A stretch of 64,000 nt of DNA from Sphingopyxis sp. (GTDB lineage: Bacteria > Pseudomonadota > Alphaproteobacteria > Sphingomonadales > Sphingomonadaceae): the NCBI GenBank assembly GCA_030148985.1, contig JASBSJ010000065.1, positions 62,001 through 126,000 of the forward strand. Direction: 5' to 3'. The notes under the pieces were generated by a model. That model saw only the letters and a list, made by a program, of their open reading frames with translations, was not told the origin of the DNA and made no database searches. The translations under genes were made by a program, and so were the position numbers. Shown piece by piece: positions 1 through 8,689 of the stretch (its first letter is position 1; every line of letters starts with the position of its first letter).

Positions 1-1
1 G

Positions 2-241
2 GCGATGGCGCGGCCGGTGGTGGCGAGCGCCGCCGCCGCGACGGGGATCGACGCTGCGCCGGGTGAGCATCTGCTCGTGGCCGACGATGCCGCGGCGATG
101 GCCGAGGCGGTCGGCGTGCTGTTCGACGATCGCACCGCGGCGGCACGCATGGGACAGGCGGCGCGCGCACAGATGATTGCGCGCTATGGCTGGGACGCGC
201 GCATGGCGCCGCTCGGCGCATTGCTGGGGTTGCCCGCATGA
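2..241 (+). CDS. Glycosyltransferase, C-terminal fragment (cut by window start)
   Basis: Only the last 79 residues are present and the gene enters from the left edge. The visible part has the AMARPVVAS segment found near the nucleotide-sugar binding site of GT-B (GT4-like) glycosyltransferases, followed by a helical tail ending RYGWDARMAPL, as is usual for this fold. Its stop overlaps the start of the exosortase gene by 4 bp (ATGA), so the two are probably co-transcribed. That context suggests a sugar transferase for the XrtA-linked exopolysaccharide, as in other Sphingomonadales. The donor and acceptor sugars cannot be told from this fragment. Confidence 0.75.
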   Translation, partial: AMARPVVASAAAATGIDAAPGEHLLVADDAAAMAEAVGVLFDDRTAAARMGQAARAQMIARYGWDARMAPLGALLGLPA

Positions 242-1716
242 CGCTTTGGCAGCGCCATCTCGCCGCGCTGGCGCTGCTCGCGGCGGCGATCCTGACGCTG
301 TTCTGGCGCGATGCCGCCGATATGGCGGGCATCTGGTGGAACAGTTCGACCTTTACCCATTGCCTGTTGATGGTGCCGATGATCGGCTGGCTGGTCGCGC
401 AGCGCACCCAATTGTTGCGGCCGCTGACCCCGGCCTTCTGGTGGCCGGCGCTGGTCTGGATGGCGGGCGCGGGGTTCGTCTGGATCGTCGGCGAGGCGGC
501 GGGGATCGCGCTGTTCCGGCAGCTTGGCCTTGTGCTGATGCTCCAGGGCGCGGTGGGCGTCGCGCTCGGCGAAAAGCTGGTGCGCGGTCTGCTCTTTCCG
601 CTCGCCTACATGCTGTTGCTCGTGCCCTTCGGCGAGGAACTGGTGCCGCTGCTCCAGACCTTTACCGCGCATATCAGCGTCGCGCTGCTCCACCTGTCAG
701 GATTGGAAGCGGCGATGCAGGGGGTGTTCATCACCACGCGCGCGGGCTTTTTCGAAGTCGCCGAGGAATGTTCGGGGGTCAATTTCCTGATCGCGATGCT
801 CGCCTATGCCGTGTTCGCGGCGCATCTGTGTTTCAAGAGCTGGACGCGGCGGATCGTCTTTGTCGCGGCGGCGCTCGCGACGACGATCCTTGCCAACGCG
901 CTGCGCGCCTATGGGACGATGCTCGCGGCGGAGATCTGGGGGATCGAGGCGGCGGGCGGGATCGACCATATTTTCTATGGCTGGATCTTTTTCGGCCTCG
1001 TCATCCTGATCGTGATGCTGGTGGCGCGGCGCTGGTTCGACCGGCCCGCGAATGACGTTGCGGTCGAAGTGCACGGGCTGGACGGACCAGTCCGTTTTGC
1101 CGGAACGGGCCGCACGGTGCTGACCGTCGCCTTGCTGTTGCCGCTGCTATTTGCCGGATGGGGGCTGCTCGTTGCCGGGCGCAGCGCGCCGTTGCCGCCG
1201 ACGATGGCGGTCGAGGCGCCGCCGGGCTGGCGCGACGTGCGCATGGCGGGAACCCCCTGGACGCCGCGCTTCGACGGCGCCGACCAGTGGCTTTTGCGGC
1301 ACTTTGCGAACGCGAAGGGGCAGGTAGTGACCGTCGCGATCGGCGGTTATGAGCGCCAGGCCGAGGGGCGCGAGGTCGTTGCGTTCGGGCAGGGCGCGGT
1401 CGACCTCGACAGCAAATGGGCGTGGAGCGCGGCGCTGCCCGCCGTCGATGGCGGCAAGACCGAGCGGTTGCTGCACCCCGGCCCGGTGCTGCGCGACGCC
1501 GCGACCTGGTATGTCGTCGGCGGCGCGGTGACGGGCAGCGCGCGGACGGCGAAACTCGCCGAATTGAAGGCACGGCTGACCGGCGGCGACCCGCGCGCGC
1601 TGTCGCTGATCGTGTCGAGCGAGGCGGGGCAGGGCGGGCGCGATGCGATCAGCGCCTTCGTTTCCGCGTCGGGCGGAGCCAAGGCGATGGCTGACCGCGC
1701 GCTCAAAAGCCGCTAG
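238..1716 (+). CDS. xrtA: Exosortase A fused to an EpsI-type domain
   Basis: A 492-residue polytopic membrane protein. Residues about 1-265 form a multi-helix exosortase core with the expected transpeptidase-like residues: Cys178 in EECSGVNF, Arg223 in ANALRAYG and His244 in GIDHIFYGW. After a further membrane segment near residue 295, residues about 315-492 form a soluble EpsI-like (DUF3485) domain, a fusion common in proteobacterial XrtA proteins. Family knowledge: exosortase A processes PEP-CTERM proteins at the inner membrane and is encoded with exopolysaccharide genes. No PEP-CTERM substrate gene lies in this window. It starts with ATG overlapping the upstream glycosyltransferase stop, and an amidotransferase gene follows 9 bp later. 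Confidence 0.93.
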   Translation: MTLWQRHLAALALLAAAILTLFWRDAADMAGIWWNSSTFTHCLLMVPMIGWLVAQRTQLLRPLTPAFWWPALVWMAGAGFVWIVGEAAGIALFRQLGLVLMLQGAVGVALGEKLVRGLLFPLAYMLLLVPFGEELVPLLQTFTAHISVALLHLSGLEAAMQGVFITTRAGFFEVAEECSGVNFLIAMLAYAVFAAHLCFKSWTRRIVFVAAALATTILANALRAYGTMLAAEIWGIEAAGGIDHIFYGWIFFGLVILIVMLVARRWFDRPANDVAVEVHGLDGPVRFAGTGRTVLTVALLLPLLFAGWGLLVAGRSAPLPPTMAVEAPPGWRDVRMAGTPWTPRFDGADQWLLRHFANAKGQVVTVAIGGYERQAEGREVVAFGQGAVDLDSKWAWSAALPAVDGGKTERLLHPGPVLRDAATWYVVGGAVTGSARTAKLAELKARLTGGDPRALSLIVSSEAGQGGRDAISAFVSASGGAKAMADRALKSR

Positions 1717-1725
1717 GGACCGCTT

Positions 1726-3621
1726 ATGTGCGGCATCGCGGGCATCTATCATCTTGAGACCGCGAAGCCGGTCGATCCTGCGCGGCTGCGCGCGATGCTC
1801 CAGCCGATGCAGCATCGCGGCCCCGACGGGTCGGGCGAATGGACCGCGCCCGGCGTCGGGCTGGGGCACCTGCGCCTCTCGATCATCGACATTGCGGGCA
1901 GCCCGCAGCCGATGGCGAGCGACGATGAGGCGGTGACGCTCACCTACAATGGCGAAATCTATAATTTCCGCGAGCTGCGCGCCGAACTGGAGGATCGCGG
2001 GCACCGCTTTCGCACCAGCGGCGATACCGAGGTCATCATCGCGGCGTGGCGGCAATGGGGGCCCGAATGCCTGGCGCGGCTCAATGGCATGTTCGCCTTT
2101 GCGATTCACGATCATGCGCGCGACTGCCTGTTCCTCGCGCGCGACCGGTTGGGGGTGAAGCCGCTGCACTATGCGCGGCTGTCGGACGGGTCGGTGGCGT
2201 TCGCGTCGGAGCTGAAAGGCCTGCTGCGCCACCCGTTGCTGCGGCAGGAGGCGAATTTCACGGCGGTCGAGGATTTCTTTGCGCTCGGTTATGTCCCCGA
2301 CGACAATTGCATCGTCGCGGGGGTCGAGAAGCTGCCCGCCGGCCATTATCTGCTGCTCGAACGCGGCAAGGGCGTGCCCGCCCCGACCTGCTGGTGGGCG
2401 CCCGATTTTTCGCGGCGAATCAAGGCGAGCGAAGGCGAGGCCGCCGAGCATCTGGTCCACCTGATGCGCGCCGCGGTGACCGACCGGATGGTTGCCGATG
2501 TACCGCTCGGCGCCTTTCTGTCGGGTGGGGTCGATTCGAGCGCGGTCGTCGCGCTGATGGCCGAGGCGAGCGCGAAGGCGGTCAAAACCTGCACGATCGG
2601 GTTCGATCAGGCGGCGCTCGACGAGACAGCCTATGCGCAGCAAATCGCCGAGCGGTTTGCGACCGACCACCGCACGCGCACTGTGGCGGCGGGCGATTTC
2701 GCGCTGATCGACACGATCGCCGACATGTTCGACGAACCCTTTGCCGACGCGAGCGCGCTGCCGACGTACCGGGTGTGCGAACTGGCGCGCGAAGAGGTGA
2801 CCGTGGCGCTGTCGGGCGACGGCGCCGACGAGGCGTTCGCGGGCTATCGCCGCCTGGTGTTCCAGCATCAGGAAGAAAAGCTGCGCGGGCTGATCCCCGG
2901 TTTCCTGCGTCGCGGCGTGCTCGGCCCCTTGTCGCATGTCTGGCCGCAGATGGACTGGGCGCCGCGTCCCCTGCGCGCGCGCGCGACGCTCGCCAGCCTG
3001 TCGAAGAGCGGCGCCGAAGGCTATGCCGAGGCGGTCGGGGTGACGGGGCCGGACCAGCGCGCGCGGCTGTTCAACGACGCCGCGCTCCGCGGTCTCGGCG
3101 ATCATGTCGCCGAGGCGCGATACTGGAAAGCGATGGCGGCGGCGCCCGCGCGCGAACCGCTCGACCGCGCGCAATATGCCGATCTGAAAATCTGGCTTCC
3201 CGGCGACATTTTGACCAAGACCGACCGGATGAGCATGGCCGTCAGCCTGGAGGCGCGCGAGCCTTTGCTCGATTACCGGCTCGTCGAATTCGCCGCCAGC
3301 CTGCCCGCGGCGATGCGCGTCAAGGGCGGCACAGGCAAGGCGATATTAAAGCAGGCAATGGAACGCTATCTGCCGCACGACATCCTCTATCGGCCCAAGA
3401 TGGGATTCGTGACGCCGGTGTCGGCATGGTTCCGCGGGGCGCTGGCACCGCAGGCAAAAGCGCTCGCGACCTCGTCGACGCTTGCACGGAGCGGCTGGTT
3501 CGACATGGCGGAGATCGAACGGATCGTCGCCGCGCACCAATCGGGGCGACGCGACCATGGGCGGCTGATCTGGCAATTTTTCATGCTGGAAAAGTCGCTG
3601 GCGAAGCTGTTCGGGATTTGA
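1726..3621 (+). CDS. XrtA-associated asparagine-synthase-like amidotransferase
   Basis: A 631-residue class II glutamine amidotransferase/asparagine synthase. It starts MCGIAGIYH, so Cys2 becomes the N-terminal nucleophile, followed by HRGPDGSG and YNGEIYNF of the glutaminase domain. The C-terminal synthetase domain has the PP-loop SGGVDSSAV from about residue 266 and LSGDGADEAFAGY further on. Family knowledge: this form (exosortase A system-associated amidotransferase 1) sits next to xrtA and probably amidates a sugar or peptide in exopolysaccharide synthesis rather than making free asparagine. It is the last gene of the XrtA run in this window; a 600-bp repeat-rich gap follows. Confidence 0.9.
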   Translation: MCGIAGIYHLETAKPVDPARLRAMLQPMQHRGPDGSGEWTAPGVGLGHLRLSIIDIAGSPQPMASDDEAVTLTYNGEIYNFRELRAELEDRGHRFRTSGDTEVIIAAWRQWGPECLARLNGMFAFAIHDHARDCLFLARDRLGVKPLHYARLSDGSVAFASELKGLLRHPLLRQEANFTAVEDFFALGYVPDDNCIVAGVEKLPAGHYLLLERGKGVPAPTCWWAPDFSRRIKASEGEAAEHLVHLMRAAVTDRMVADVPLGAFLSGGVDSSAVVALMAEASAKAVKTCTIGFDQAALDETAYAQQIAERFATDHRTRTVAAGDFALIDTIADMFDEPFADASALPTYRVCELAREEVTVALSGDGADEAFAGYRRLVFQHQEEKLRGLIPGFLRRGVLGPLSHVWPQMDWAPRPLRARATLASLSKSGAEGYAEAVGVTGPDQRARLFNDAALRGLGDHVAEARYWKAMAAAPAREPLDRAQYADLKIWLPGDILTKTDRMSMAVSLEAREPLLDYRLVEFAASLPAAMRVKGGTGKAILKQAMERYLPHDILYRPKMGFVTPVSAWFRGALAPQAKALATSSTLARSGWFDMAEIERIVAAHQSGRRDHGRLIWQFFMLEKSLAKLFGI

Positions 3622-3894
3622 CCCCGGTACGTCCGCCAGAGACGTGGGAGCTGCCAGTCGTTTCGGCCAAAGTTCAGGAAAGTTCAGCCTTGTGCGTCCG
3701 CCGGTTTGCCGCGCCTGTCGGACATGCGCGCCCGTATCCTGCGCACGCCCGCTGGCCGGGCGGTGATCGCTTTCGTCCACATATTAAAAGAGCCGGGATG
3801 AAGGCTGGCACAAGCGGGGCATGTAGGACAGCGTTTTTTTTTTCGTGGGGGATGTGCGGTTTTGAGTGGGGAGCGGACAATCACTGTCCAGCTT
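3622..3894. other. Non-coding stretch after the XrtA genes
   Basis: I see no convincing gene here. The stretch contains an uninterrupted T-tract near 3835-3843 just before the inverted repeat at 3895. The whole gap between 3621 and 4223 appears to be intergenic and repeat-rich. Confidence 0.5.
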
Positions 3895-3967
3895 CGTCAT
3901 CCCGGACGCGATCCGGGATCCATGACTTCAGCGCGGCTATGGATCCCGGATCAAGTCCGGGATGACG
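3895..3967. repeat. Long inverted repeat, REP-like
   Basis: Two arms of about 30 bp beginning CGTCATCCCGGAC are inverted around a short loop (CTTCAGCGCGGC region). The arms differ at only two positions, GC versus TT in the middle. The RNA could fold into a very stable hairpin. The motif with GATCCGGGATCCAT resembles interspersed palindromic elements common between genes in sphingomonad genomes. It may also end transcription of the XrtA operon. Confidence 0.8.
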
Positions 3968-3977
3968 ATGATGATAA

Positions 3978-4113
3978 TCCTCCCTGTGGCCGTAGGCCAT
4001 GGGGAGGGGGACCGCTCGCGCAGCGAGTGGTGGAGGGGCCGCGACGTCGGCGTTATTGCCCCTCCGTCAGCGCTTCGCGCTGCCACCTCCCCATCGCTGC
4101 GCGACAGGGAGGA
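3978..4113. repeat. Compound inverted repeat (TCCTCCCTGT...ACAGGGAGGA)
   Basis: The outer ends TCCTCCCTGT and ACAGGGAGGA are inverted copies. Each half also folds on itself (GGCCGTAGGCC, CGCTCGCGCAGCG and CAGCGCTTCGCGCTG cores). The right end (4085-4113) is the exact reverse complement of the copy at 34380-34408, so this is a dispersed element. Between 4114 and 4222 I see only the probable promoter region of the next gene. Confidence 0.8.
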
Positions 4114-4222
4114 TATTTATGTCCGCTATCGTTCGAATACGGCCATCTCATTCGGCTTGGCGTCACAAACCTCCGATCGAATCGCCACCCCATTTTAACG
4201 CTTCGCTGCTAATCTCTCGCCG

Positions 4223-5407
4223 ATGACGGTCCATCCTGCCTTTCCGGTCAGCAGCATCGACGCCGCGCCGCTGACGGTGCGCGTGGTCGATCCGCTGGCG
4301 CTGGCGCCGGGGCTGGCGGCGGCGTGGGACGGGCTGGCGAGCGAGGCGAGCGAGCCCAATCCCTTTGCCGAACGCTGGTGCCTGCAATCGGCGCTCCATC
4401 TGCTCGATCCCGAACGGCACGCGCGGTTGATCGTGGTGCAGGGCGGCGCCGACGGGCCGCTGATCGGCGTGATGCCGATCGAGTCGGCAGCGCGTTACGG
4501 ACGCCTGCCGCTTCGCCACGTGACCGGGTGGGCGCATCCCAATCATTTCCATGGGGCGCCGTTGGTGCGCGCCGGGTTCGAGCCGCTATTCTGGTCGATC
4601 CTGCTTGGCTGGTGCGATGCTGCGCCTTGGGCGAAGACGATGCTGCATGTGCCGCGACTGACCGAGGATGCGCCGCTTCACCGCGCGCTCGCCGACGTTG
4701 CGCGCCAGCGCGGCGAGGCGGCGGAAATCGTCCATCGCGAGGAGCGCGCGCTGCTTGAAAGCGAGCTGTCGCCCGCCGCCTATTGGGACGCCGCGGTGCG
4801 GGCGAAGAAGCGCAAGGAACTCAGGCGGCAGGCGAACCGGCTCGCCGAGGAGGGAGCGGTGCAATTTCGCCGATGGCAGGCGGACGAAGCGCCGGGTCCG
4901 TGGGTCGATGCCTTCCTGGAGCTGGAAGCGCGCGGCTGGAAGGGGCGCGCGGGTTCGGCGCTCGCGAGCCATAGCGACACCCAGGCCTGGTTTCGCGCGA
5001 TCGTGCCTGCCGCCGCCGCGGCGGGGCGGCTCGACATGCGCGCGCTCGACCTCGACGGACGGCCGCTCGCGATGCTCGTCAACTTCCTGTGCCCGCCCGG
5101 CGGCTTTTCGTTCAAGACCGCGTTCGACGAGGATTATGCCCGCTTTTCGCCTGGCGTCCTCTTGCAACAGGCGAATCTCGACCTGCTGGGCGACCCGCGG
5201 ATTGCATGGGTCGACAGCTGCGCGGCGCCCGGCCATCCGATGATCGACAGCGTCTGGCGCGAACGCCGTGCGCTCGTTTGGGTCAATGTTTCGCTGTCGG
5301 GTACGGCCGACCGATGGCGTTTCGCATGGCTGACGCGCGCCGAGCGGGCGTGGCGGCGCTGGAAGCGTGACCCGAAGCCGCAAATTGACGTAGAAAGCCC
5401 GACATGA
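4223..5407 (+). CDS. GNAT-fold acyltransferase, BioF2/FemAB-like
   Basis: A 394-residue soluble protein with the layout of the BioF2-like/Acetyltransf_6 family. An N-terminal half has the segment NPFAERWCLQSAL, and a central basic helix AKKRKELRRQANRL is typical where these proteins contact their substrate. A C-terminal GNAT half carries FSFKTAFDEDYARFSPGVLL. Relatives transfer acyl or aminoacyl groups in exopolysaccharide (CelD-like) or peptidoglycan (FemAB-like) synthesis. It lies 3' of the XrtA genes across a repeat-rich gap and overlaps the next gene by 4 bp. Substrate and donor are unknown; a link to exopolysaccharide decoration is inference from position. Confidence 0.75.
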   Translation: MTVHPAFPVSSIDAAPLTVRVVDPLALAPGLAAAWDGLASEASEPNPFAERWCLQSALHLLDPERHARLIVVQGGADGPLIGVMPIESAARYGRLPLRHVTGWAHPNHFHGAPLVRAGFEPLFWSILLGWCDAAPWAKTMLHVPRLTEDAPLHRALADVARQRGEAAEIVHREERALLESELSPAAYWDAAVRAKKRKELRRQANRLAEEGAVQFRRWQADEAPGPWVDAFLELEARGWKGRAGSALASHSDTQAWFRAIVPAAAAAGRLDMRALDLDGRPLAMLVNFLCPPGGFSFKTAFDEDYARFSPGVLLQQANLDLLGDPRIAWVDSCAAPGHPMIDSVWRERRALVWVNVSLSGTADRWRFAWLTRAERAWRRWKRDPKPQIDVESPT

Positions 5408-6270
5408 CCGCGCATCAAACGATCAGCCGCCCCGTCTTTCCTGCCGAAACGCTAGATCGCATGGCCGCGCTTTATCCCGCGCGGGCAGGGCTGCTCCATC
5501 ATCATCTGCCCGACCACCCGTTGCTGTCGATCGAGGCGCTGGCGGTGCTGGGCGAAAGCCTGCCGACAGGTGCGGTCGAATATAATCCCGGTAACCTGCC
5601 CGTCGGCATCCGGCCCGAGGACATCCCTTCGAACGGCCTGTCGATCGGTCAGACGATCCGCACGATCGACACCAACGGCAGCTGGGCCGTGCTCAAGAAT
5701 ATCGAGACGATGCCCGACTATTGTGCGCTGCTGATGGACCTGCTCGGCGAGCTGGAAGCGGTCGTTGTGCCGCGCACGGGGGCGATGCTGACGCCGCAGG
5801 GCTTTATCTTCATTTCGTCGCCGGGGTCGATCACGCCGTTCCACTTCGACCCGGAGCATAATATCCTGCTCCAGCTGCGCGGAACGAAGGTGATGAACGT
5901 CTGGCCCGCGGGCGATGAACGCTTTGCGCACCGCATCGAACATGAACGCTATCACACCGGCGGCCACCGCAACCTGCCGTGGGATGAAAGCTATCGCGGC
6001 GGCGAGCAGCAGGTGCCGCTCGGCCCCGGTGACGCCGTGCTGATGCCGGTGATGGCGCCGCATTTCGTCGCCAACGGCGATGCGCCGTCGATCTCGCTGT
6101 CGATCACCTGGCGCAGCGAATGGAGTTATCGCGAGGCCGAGGCGCACGCCGCCAACGCCGCGCTCCGTCGGTTGGGCATCGACGCCGCGATGCCGCCGCG
6201 CTGGCCGAATCATGCGCGTATCAGGAGCTTCGGATGGCGCGCCGCGCGCAAGCTGCGGATCGTTGAATAG
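5404..6270 (+). CDS. JmjC/cupin-like 2-oxoglutarate oxygenase family protein
   Basis: A 288-residue protein whose centre carries the double-stranded beta-helix signature SITPFHFDPEHNILLQLRG, with the HxD iron-binding pair, followed by KVMNVWPAGD. Further on, PLGPGDAVLMPVMAPHFVANG supplies the likely distal histidine. This matches the cupin_8/JmjC-like group of Fe(II)/2-oxoglutarate-dependent enzymes, some of which hydroxylate proteins. It is translationally coupled to the preceding acyltransferase by an ATGA overlap. The C-terminal tail is basic. The substrate cannot be inferred; a protein or glycan modification role is possible. Confidence 0.7.
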   Translation: MTAHQTISRPVFPAETLDRMAALYPARAGLLHHHLPDHPLLSIEALAVLGESLPTGAVEYNPGNLPVGIRPEDIPSNGLSIGQTIRTIDTNGSWAVLKNIETMPDYCALLMDLLGELEAVVVPRTGAMLTPQGFIFISSPGSITPFHFDPEHNILLQLRGTKVMNVWPAGDERFAHRIEHERYHTGGHRNLPWDESYRGGEQQVPLGPGDAVLMPVMAPHFVANGDAPSISLSITWRSEWSYREAEAHAANAALRRLGIDAAMPPRWPNHARIRSFGWRAARKLRIVE

Positions 6271-6351
6271 GCGCTGTGACAGATCGCTTTCAATTGGCAA
6301 CGATTGCGGTTATGGGCGCGCATCCTGATATTTTGAGCCCATAGAGGATCG

Positions 6352-6597
6352 ATGGCGAAAGAAGAACTTCTGGAAATGCGCGGCCAGGTGGTCGAACTGC
6401 TGCCCAACGCGATGTTTCGCGTCCGACTGGAAAATGACCACGAGATTCTGGGGCATACGGCCGGCAAGATGCGCAAGAACCGCATCCGCGTCCTCGTCGG
6501 CGACGAAGTGCTCGTCGAACTCACCCCCTATGACCTGACCAAGGGTCGGATCACCTATCGCTTCATGCCGGGTCGCGGCGGCCCAGGGCCGTCCTGA
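6352..6597 (+). CDS. infA: Translation initiation factor IF-1
   Basis: An 81-residue protein with the full IF-1 S1/OB fold: [20 protein letters not shown], then [19 protein letters not shown] and [11 protein letters not shown]-1 binds the 30S A site during initiation. It is slightly longer than the usual 72 residues because of a Gly/Pro-rich tail (GRGGPGPS). The maf gene follows 20 bp later. Confidence 0.98.
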   Translation: MAKEELLEMRGQVVELLPNAMFRVRLENDHEILGHTAGKMRKNRIRVLVGDEVLVELTPYDLTKGRITYRFMPGRGGPGPS

Positions 6598-6617
6598 CCG
6601 ACGCGGGAGCCGCCCGC

Positions 6618-7187
6618 GTGGCGCTGGTTCTCGCTTCCACTTCGCCGCGGCGTCTTGAGCTTCTGGCGCGCATTGGTGTGACGCCGGCGCGCATCGCCGC
6701 CCCCGAAATCGACGAGACGCCGCTGAAGGGCGAACTGCCGCGCGACTATGTCGCCCGGCTGGCGCGCGGCAAGGCGCTTGCGGTTGCGCGGGCGCCCGAC
6801 GAGGTCGTGCTCGCGGGCGACACGACGGTTGCGGTCGGGCGACGCATACTGGAAAAACCGGCCGACGAAGCCGATTTGCGGCGAATGCTGGGGCTGCTGT
6901 CGGGGCGGCGGCATCATGTCTGGTCGGGGGTCTGCGTCATCGGCGCCGACGATCGCGCGCGCGTTCGCGTCGTCGATACGATCGTCGCCTTCAAGGCGCT
7001 GTCTGCTGCCGAGATCGACGCCTATGTCGCGAGCGGCGAGGGGATGGGCAAGGCGGGCGGCTATGCGATTCAGGGTCGCGCCGAAACCTTTGTCCGTTTC
7101 CTGTCGGGCAGCCATTCGAACGTTGTCGGCCTGCCGCTCTTTGAAACGCGCAGCCTGCTGACCAGCGCGGGACTCCCGCTTGGCTGA
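6618..7187 (+). CDS. maf: Maf family nucleotide pyrophosphatase
   Basis: A 189-residue Maf/HAM1-like protein starting at GTG. It has the family N-terminus LASTSPRRLELLARIG, the catalytic-region motif EVVLAGDTTVAVG, and GKAGGYAIQGRA towards the C-terminus. Family members hydrolyse non-canonical or dTTP/UTP-type nucleoside triphosphates to the monophosphate. It sits between infA and an RNase E/G-like gene, whose start it overlaps by 8 bp. This is a conserved arrangement in alphaproteobacteria. Confidence 0.95.
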   Translation: MALVLASTSPRRLELLARIGVTPARIAAPEIDETPLKGELPRDYVARLARGKALAVARAPDEVVLAGDTTVAVGRRILEKPADEADLRRMLGLLSGRRHHVWSGVCVIGADDRARVRVVDTIVAFKALSAAEIDAYVASGEGMGKAGGYAIQGRAETFVRFLSGSHSNVVGLPLFETRSLLTSAGLPLG

Positions 7188-8172
7188 GTGGCTTTACGAG
7201 GCCGGAATCGGCGAGGTGCGCGCGGCGCTGGTCGAAGGCGGCCGGATTGTCGAGGCGCGGATCGAGCGCGAGAGCGAGGGCCCGCGCGTCGGCGCAGTCG
7301 TCGGCGCGAAGCTGATCGAGGCGCGGCGCGGTGGCAAGGGCGCGCTGGTTGCGCTCGACTGGCCCGGCGAGCCGCTGGCAACGCTGACCGGCTTGCCGCC
7401 TAGCACGTCGATCGGCGCGCGGATTGTGGTCGAGATCGGCCGCATGGCGCTCAGCGAACGCGGGCGCGATAAACCGGCGCGCGCGCGCATGGCCGATCCG
7501 GGCGCGGTGCTTGCCGACGGTCCCGACCTTGGCGCGCGCATTGCAGCGAGCGGCGCGCCCGTCACGACGCTGCATCCCACCGCTGCCGACCGGCTGGAGG
7601 AGGCGGGGTGGAGTGAGGTCATCGATTGCGTGCGCCGGGGGCATTGGTCCTTTGCGGGCGGCGCGCTGTGGGTCGACGCAACCCCGGCGATGGTGCTGAT
7701 CGACATCGACGGCGAGGGCGATCCGCTGGCGCTGGCACAGGCGGGCGCTGCCGAAGCCGCGGCGGTCATTCGCCGCTGCGACATCGGCGGATCGATCGGG
7801 ATCGATTTCCCGTCGCTGCCGGGCCGCGCCGAACGGCTGGCGATCGACGCCGCGATCGACGCCGCGCTGCCGCTGCCGTTCGAGCGCACCGCGGTCAACG
7901 GATTCGGCTTCATGCAGATCGTCCGGCGCCGCGAGCGGCCCTCGCTGATCGAACAGGTGCGGTTGGCCCCGGCGCAGACCGACGCGCTACTGCTGCTGCG
8001 GCAGGCGGAACGTGCGGTCGGGGCGGGCGTTTTGACGCTGACCGCGCGGCAGGCGGTGATCGACCTGATTGCGGCGCGTCCGCACTGGACCCAAATGTTG
8101 CAGGAACGCAGCGGCCGCCCGGTCCGGCTGGTCGCCGATGCCGCTGTCCAGGGAGCAGGCCATGCCCAGTAA
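7180..8172 (+). CDS. RNase E/G-like protein, short form without S1 domain
   Basis: A 330-residue protein with a TTG start overlapping maf by 8 bp. It has the RNase E/G family N-terminus (EWLYEAGIGEVRAALVEGG) and the acidic catalytic-core segment SIGIDFPSLPG preceded by VLIDIDGEGDPLALA. It lacks the S1 RNA-binding insert and the zinc-link/small domain of full RNase E or G (usually 450-1000 residues). This short version sits beside maf and yacG in many alphaproteobacteria and is annotated as ribonuclease. Whether it cleaves RNA alone is uncertain. Confidence 0.8.
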   Translation: MAEWLYEAGIGEVRAALVEGGRIVEARIERESEGPRVGAVVGAKLIEARRGGKGALVALDWPGEPLATLTGLPPSTSIGARIVVEIGRMALSERGRDKPARARMADPGAVLADGPDLGARIAASGAPVTTLHPTAADRLEEAGWSEVIDCVRRGHWSFAGGALWVDATPAMVLIDIDGEGDPLALAQAGAAEAAAVIRRCDIGGSIGIDFPSLPGRAERLAIDAAIDAALPLPFERTAVNGFGFMQIVRRRERPSLIEQVRLAPAQTDALLLLRQAERAVGAGVLTLTARQAVIDLIAARPHWTQMLQERSGRPVRLVADAAVQGAGHAQ

Positions 8173-8344
8173 AAGCCCGCGCTGTCCGCTGTGCGGCAAG
8201 CCGCGCGATGCCGCGTTCAAACCCTTTTGTAGCCGCAGTTGCCGCGACCGCGACCTGCTCAATTGGTTCGGCGAGGATTATCGCGTGCCCGCCGTTCAAG
8301 TGCCCGACGGCACCGCCGACGACGACCGTTTCGACGAAGGATAA
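8162..8344 (+). CDS. yacG: DNA gyrase inhibitor YacG (zinc-binding)
   Basis: A 60-residue protein whose ATG at 8162 lies within the end of the RNase-like gene (11-bp overlap). It carries the YacG zinc site with four cysteines: RCPLCGKP then PFCSRSCRDRDL, followed by NWFGEDYRVP. Family knowledge: YacG binds GyrB and blocks DNA binding by gyrase. The acidic tail is short and variable, as in homologues. Confidence 0.95.
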   Translation: MPSKSPRCPLCGKPRDAAFKPFCSRSCRDRDLLNWFGEDYRVPAVQVPDGTADDDRFDEG

Positions 8345-8429
8345 TTGACCAATAAAGGTGCTGGACAGGACGCAAAGCCCTGCCTATAGCCGCCGCTCGC
8401 CAGCGCGGCCGACCGGCCGCAAGCGCTTC

Positions 8430-8505
8430 GCCTGGGTAGCTCAGTTGGTAGAGCATGCGACTGAAAATCGCAGTGTCGGCGGTTCGATCCCGTCCCCAGG
8501 CACCA
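8430..8505 (+). tRNA. tRNA-Phe (anticodon GAA)
   Basis: A complete 76-nt cloverleaf. The acceptor stem GCCTGGG (8430-8436) pairs with CCCAGGC (8495-8501), and discriminator A and an encoded CCA follow. The D-loop has GCTCAGTTGGTAGAGC, the anticodon loop CTGAAAA gives GAA at 8463-8465, and the T-arm has GGTTCGATCC. It follows yacG. A decayed transposase and a catabolic island begin just after it, so it could mark an integration site, but I found no repeated copy of its 3' end. Confidence 0.97.
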
Positions 8506-8689
8506 TATCCCCGTAAAGTGTCGCGTTCCATATTCGCTGACTCAAGGGGTTCGTGAATAGCTGGGATTTTCCGCCCTTTTTGATATCATGCGCGCATGAA
8601 GGCAGACTTTTTATTCCAGTCTAGCAGACGCAAACTGCCGTGAATCCCACGAACATTGACTCTGGAATATCTGGACAACGTCAACTTGC

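Noticed and set aside
1147-3174. A 675-codon open frame on the minus strand over the XrtA/amidotransferase genes
   Set aside because: Arginine- and proline-rich translation without domain signatures, exactly antisense to two well-supported genes; a high-GC artefact.
3895-4113. Possible CRISPR-like array from the clustered repeats
   Set aside because: The repeats are two different inverted elements, not regularly spaced direct repeats, and no cas genes are present.
8482-8505. tRNA-Phe 3' end as an att site with a second copy in the window
   Set aside because: I found no repeat of the 3' tRNA segment elsewhere in the window and no integrase gene.
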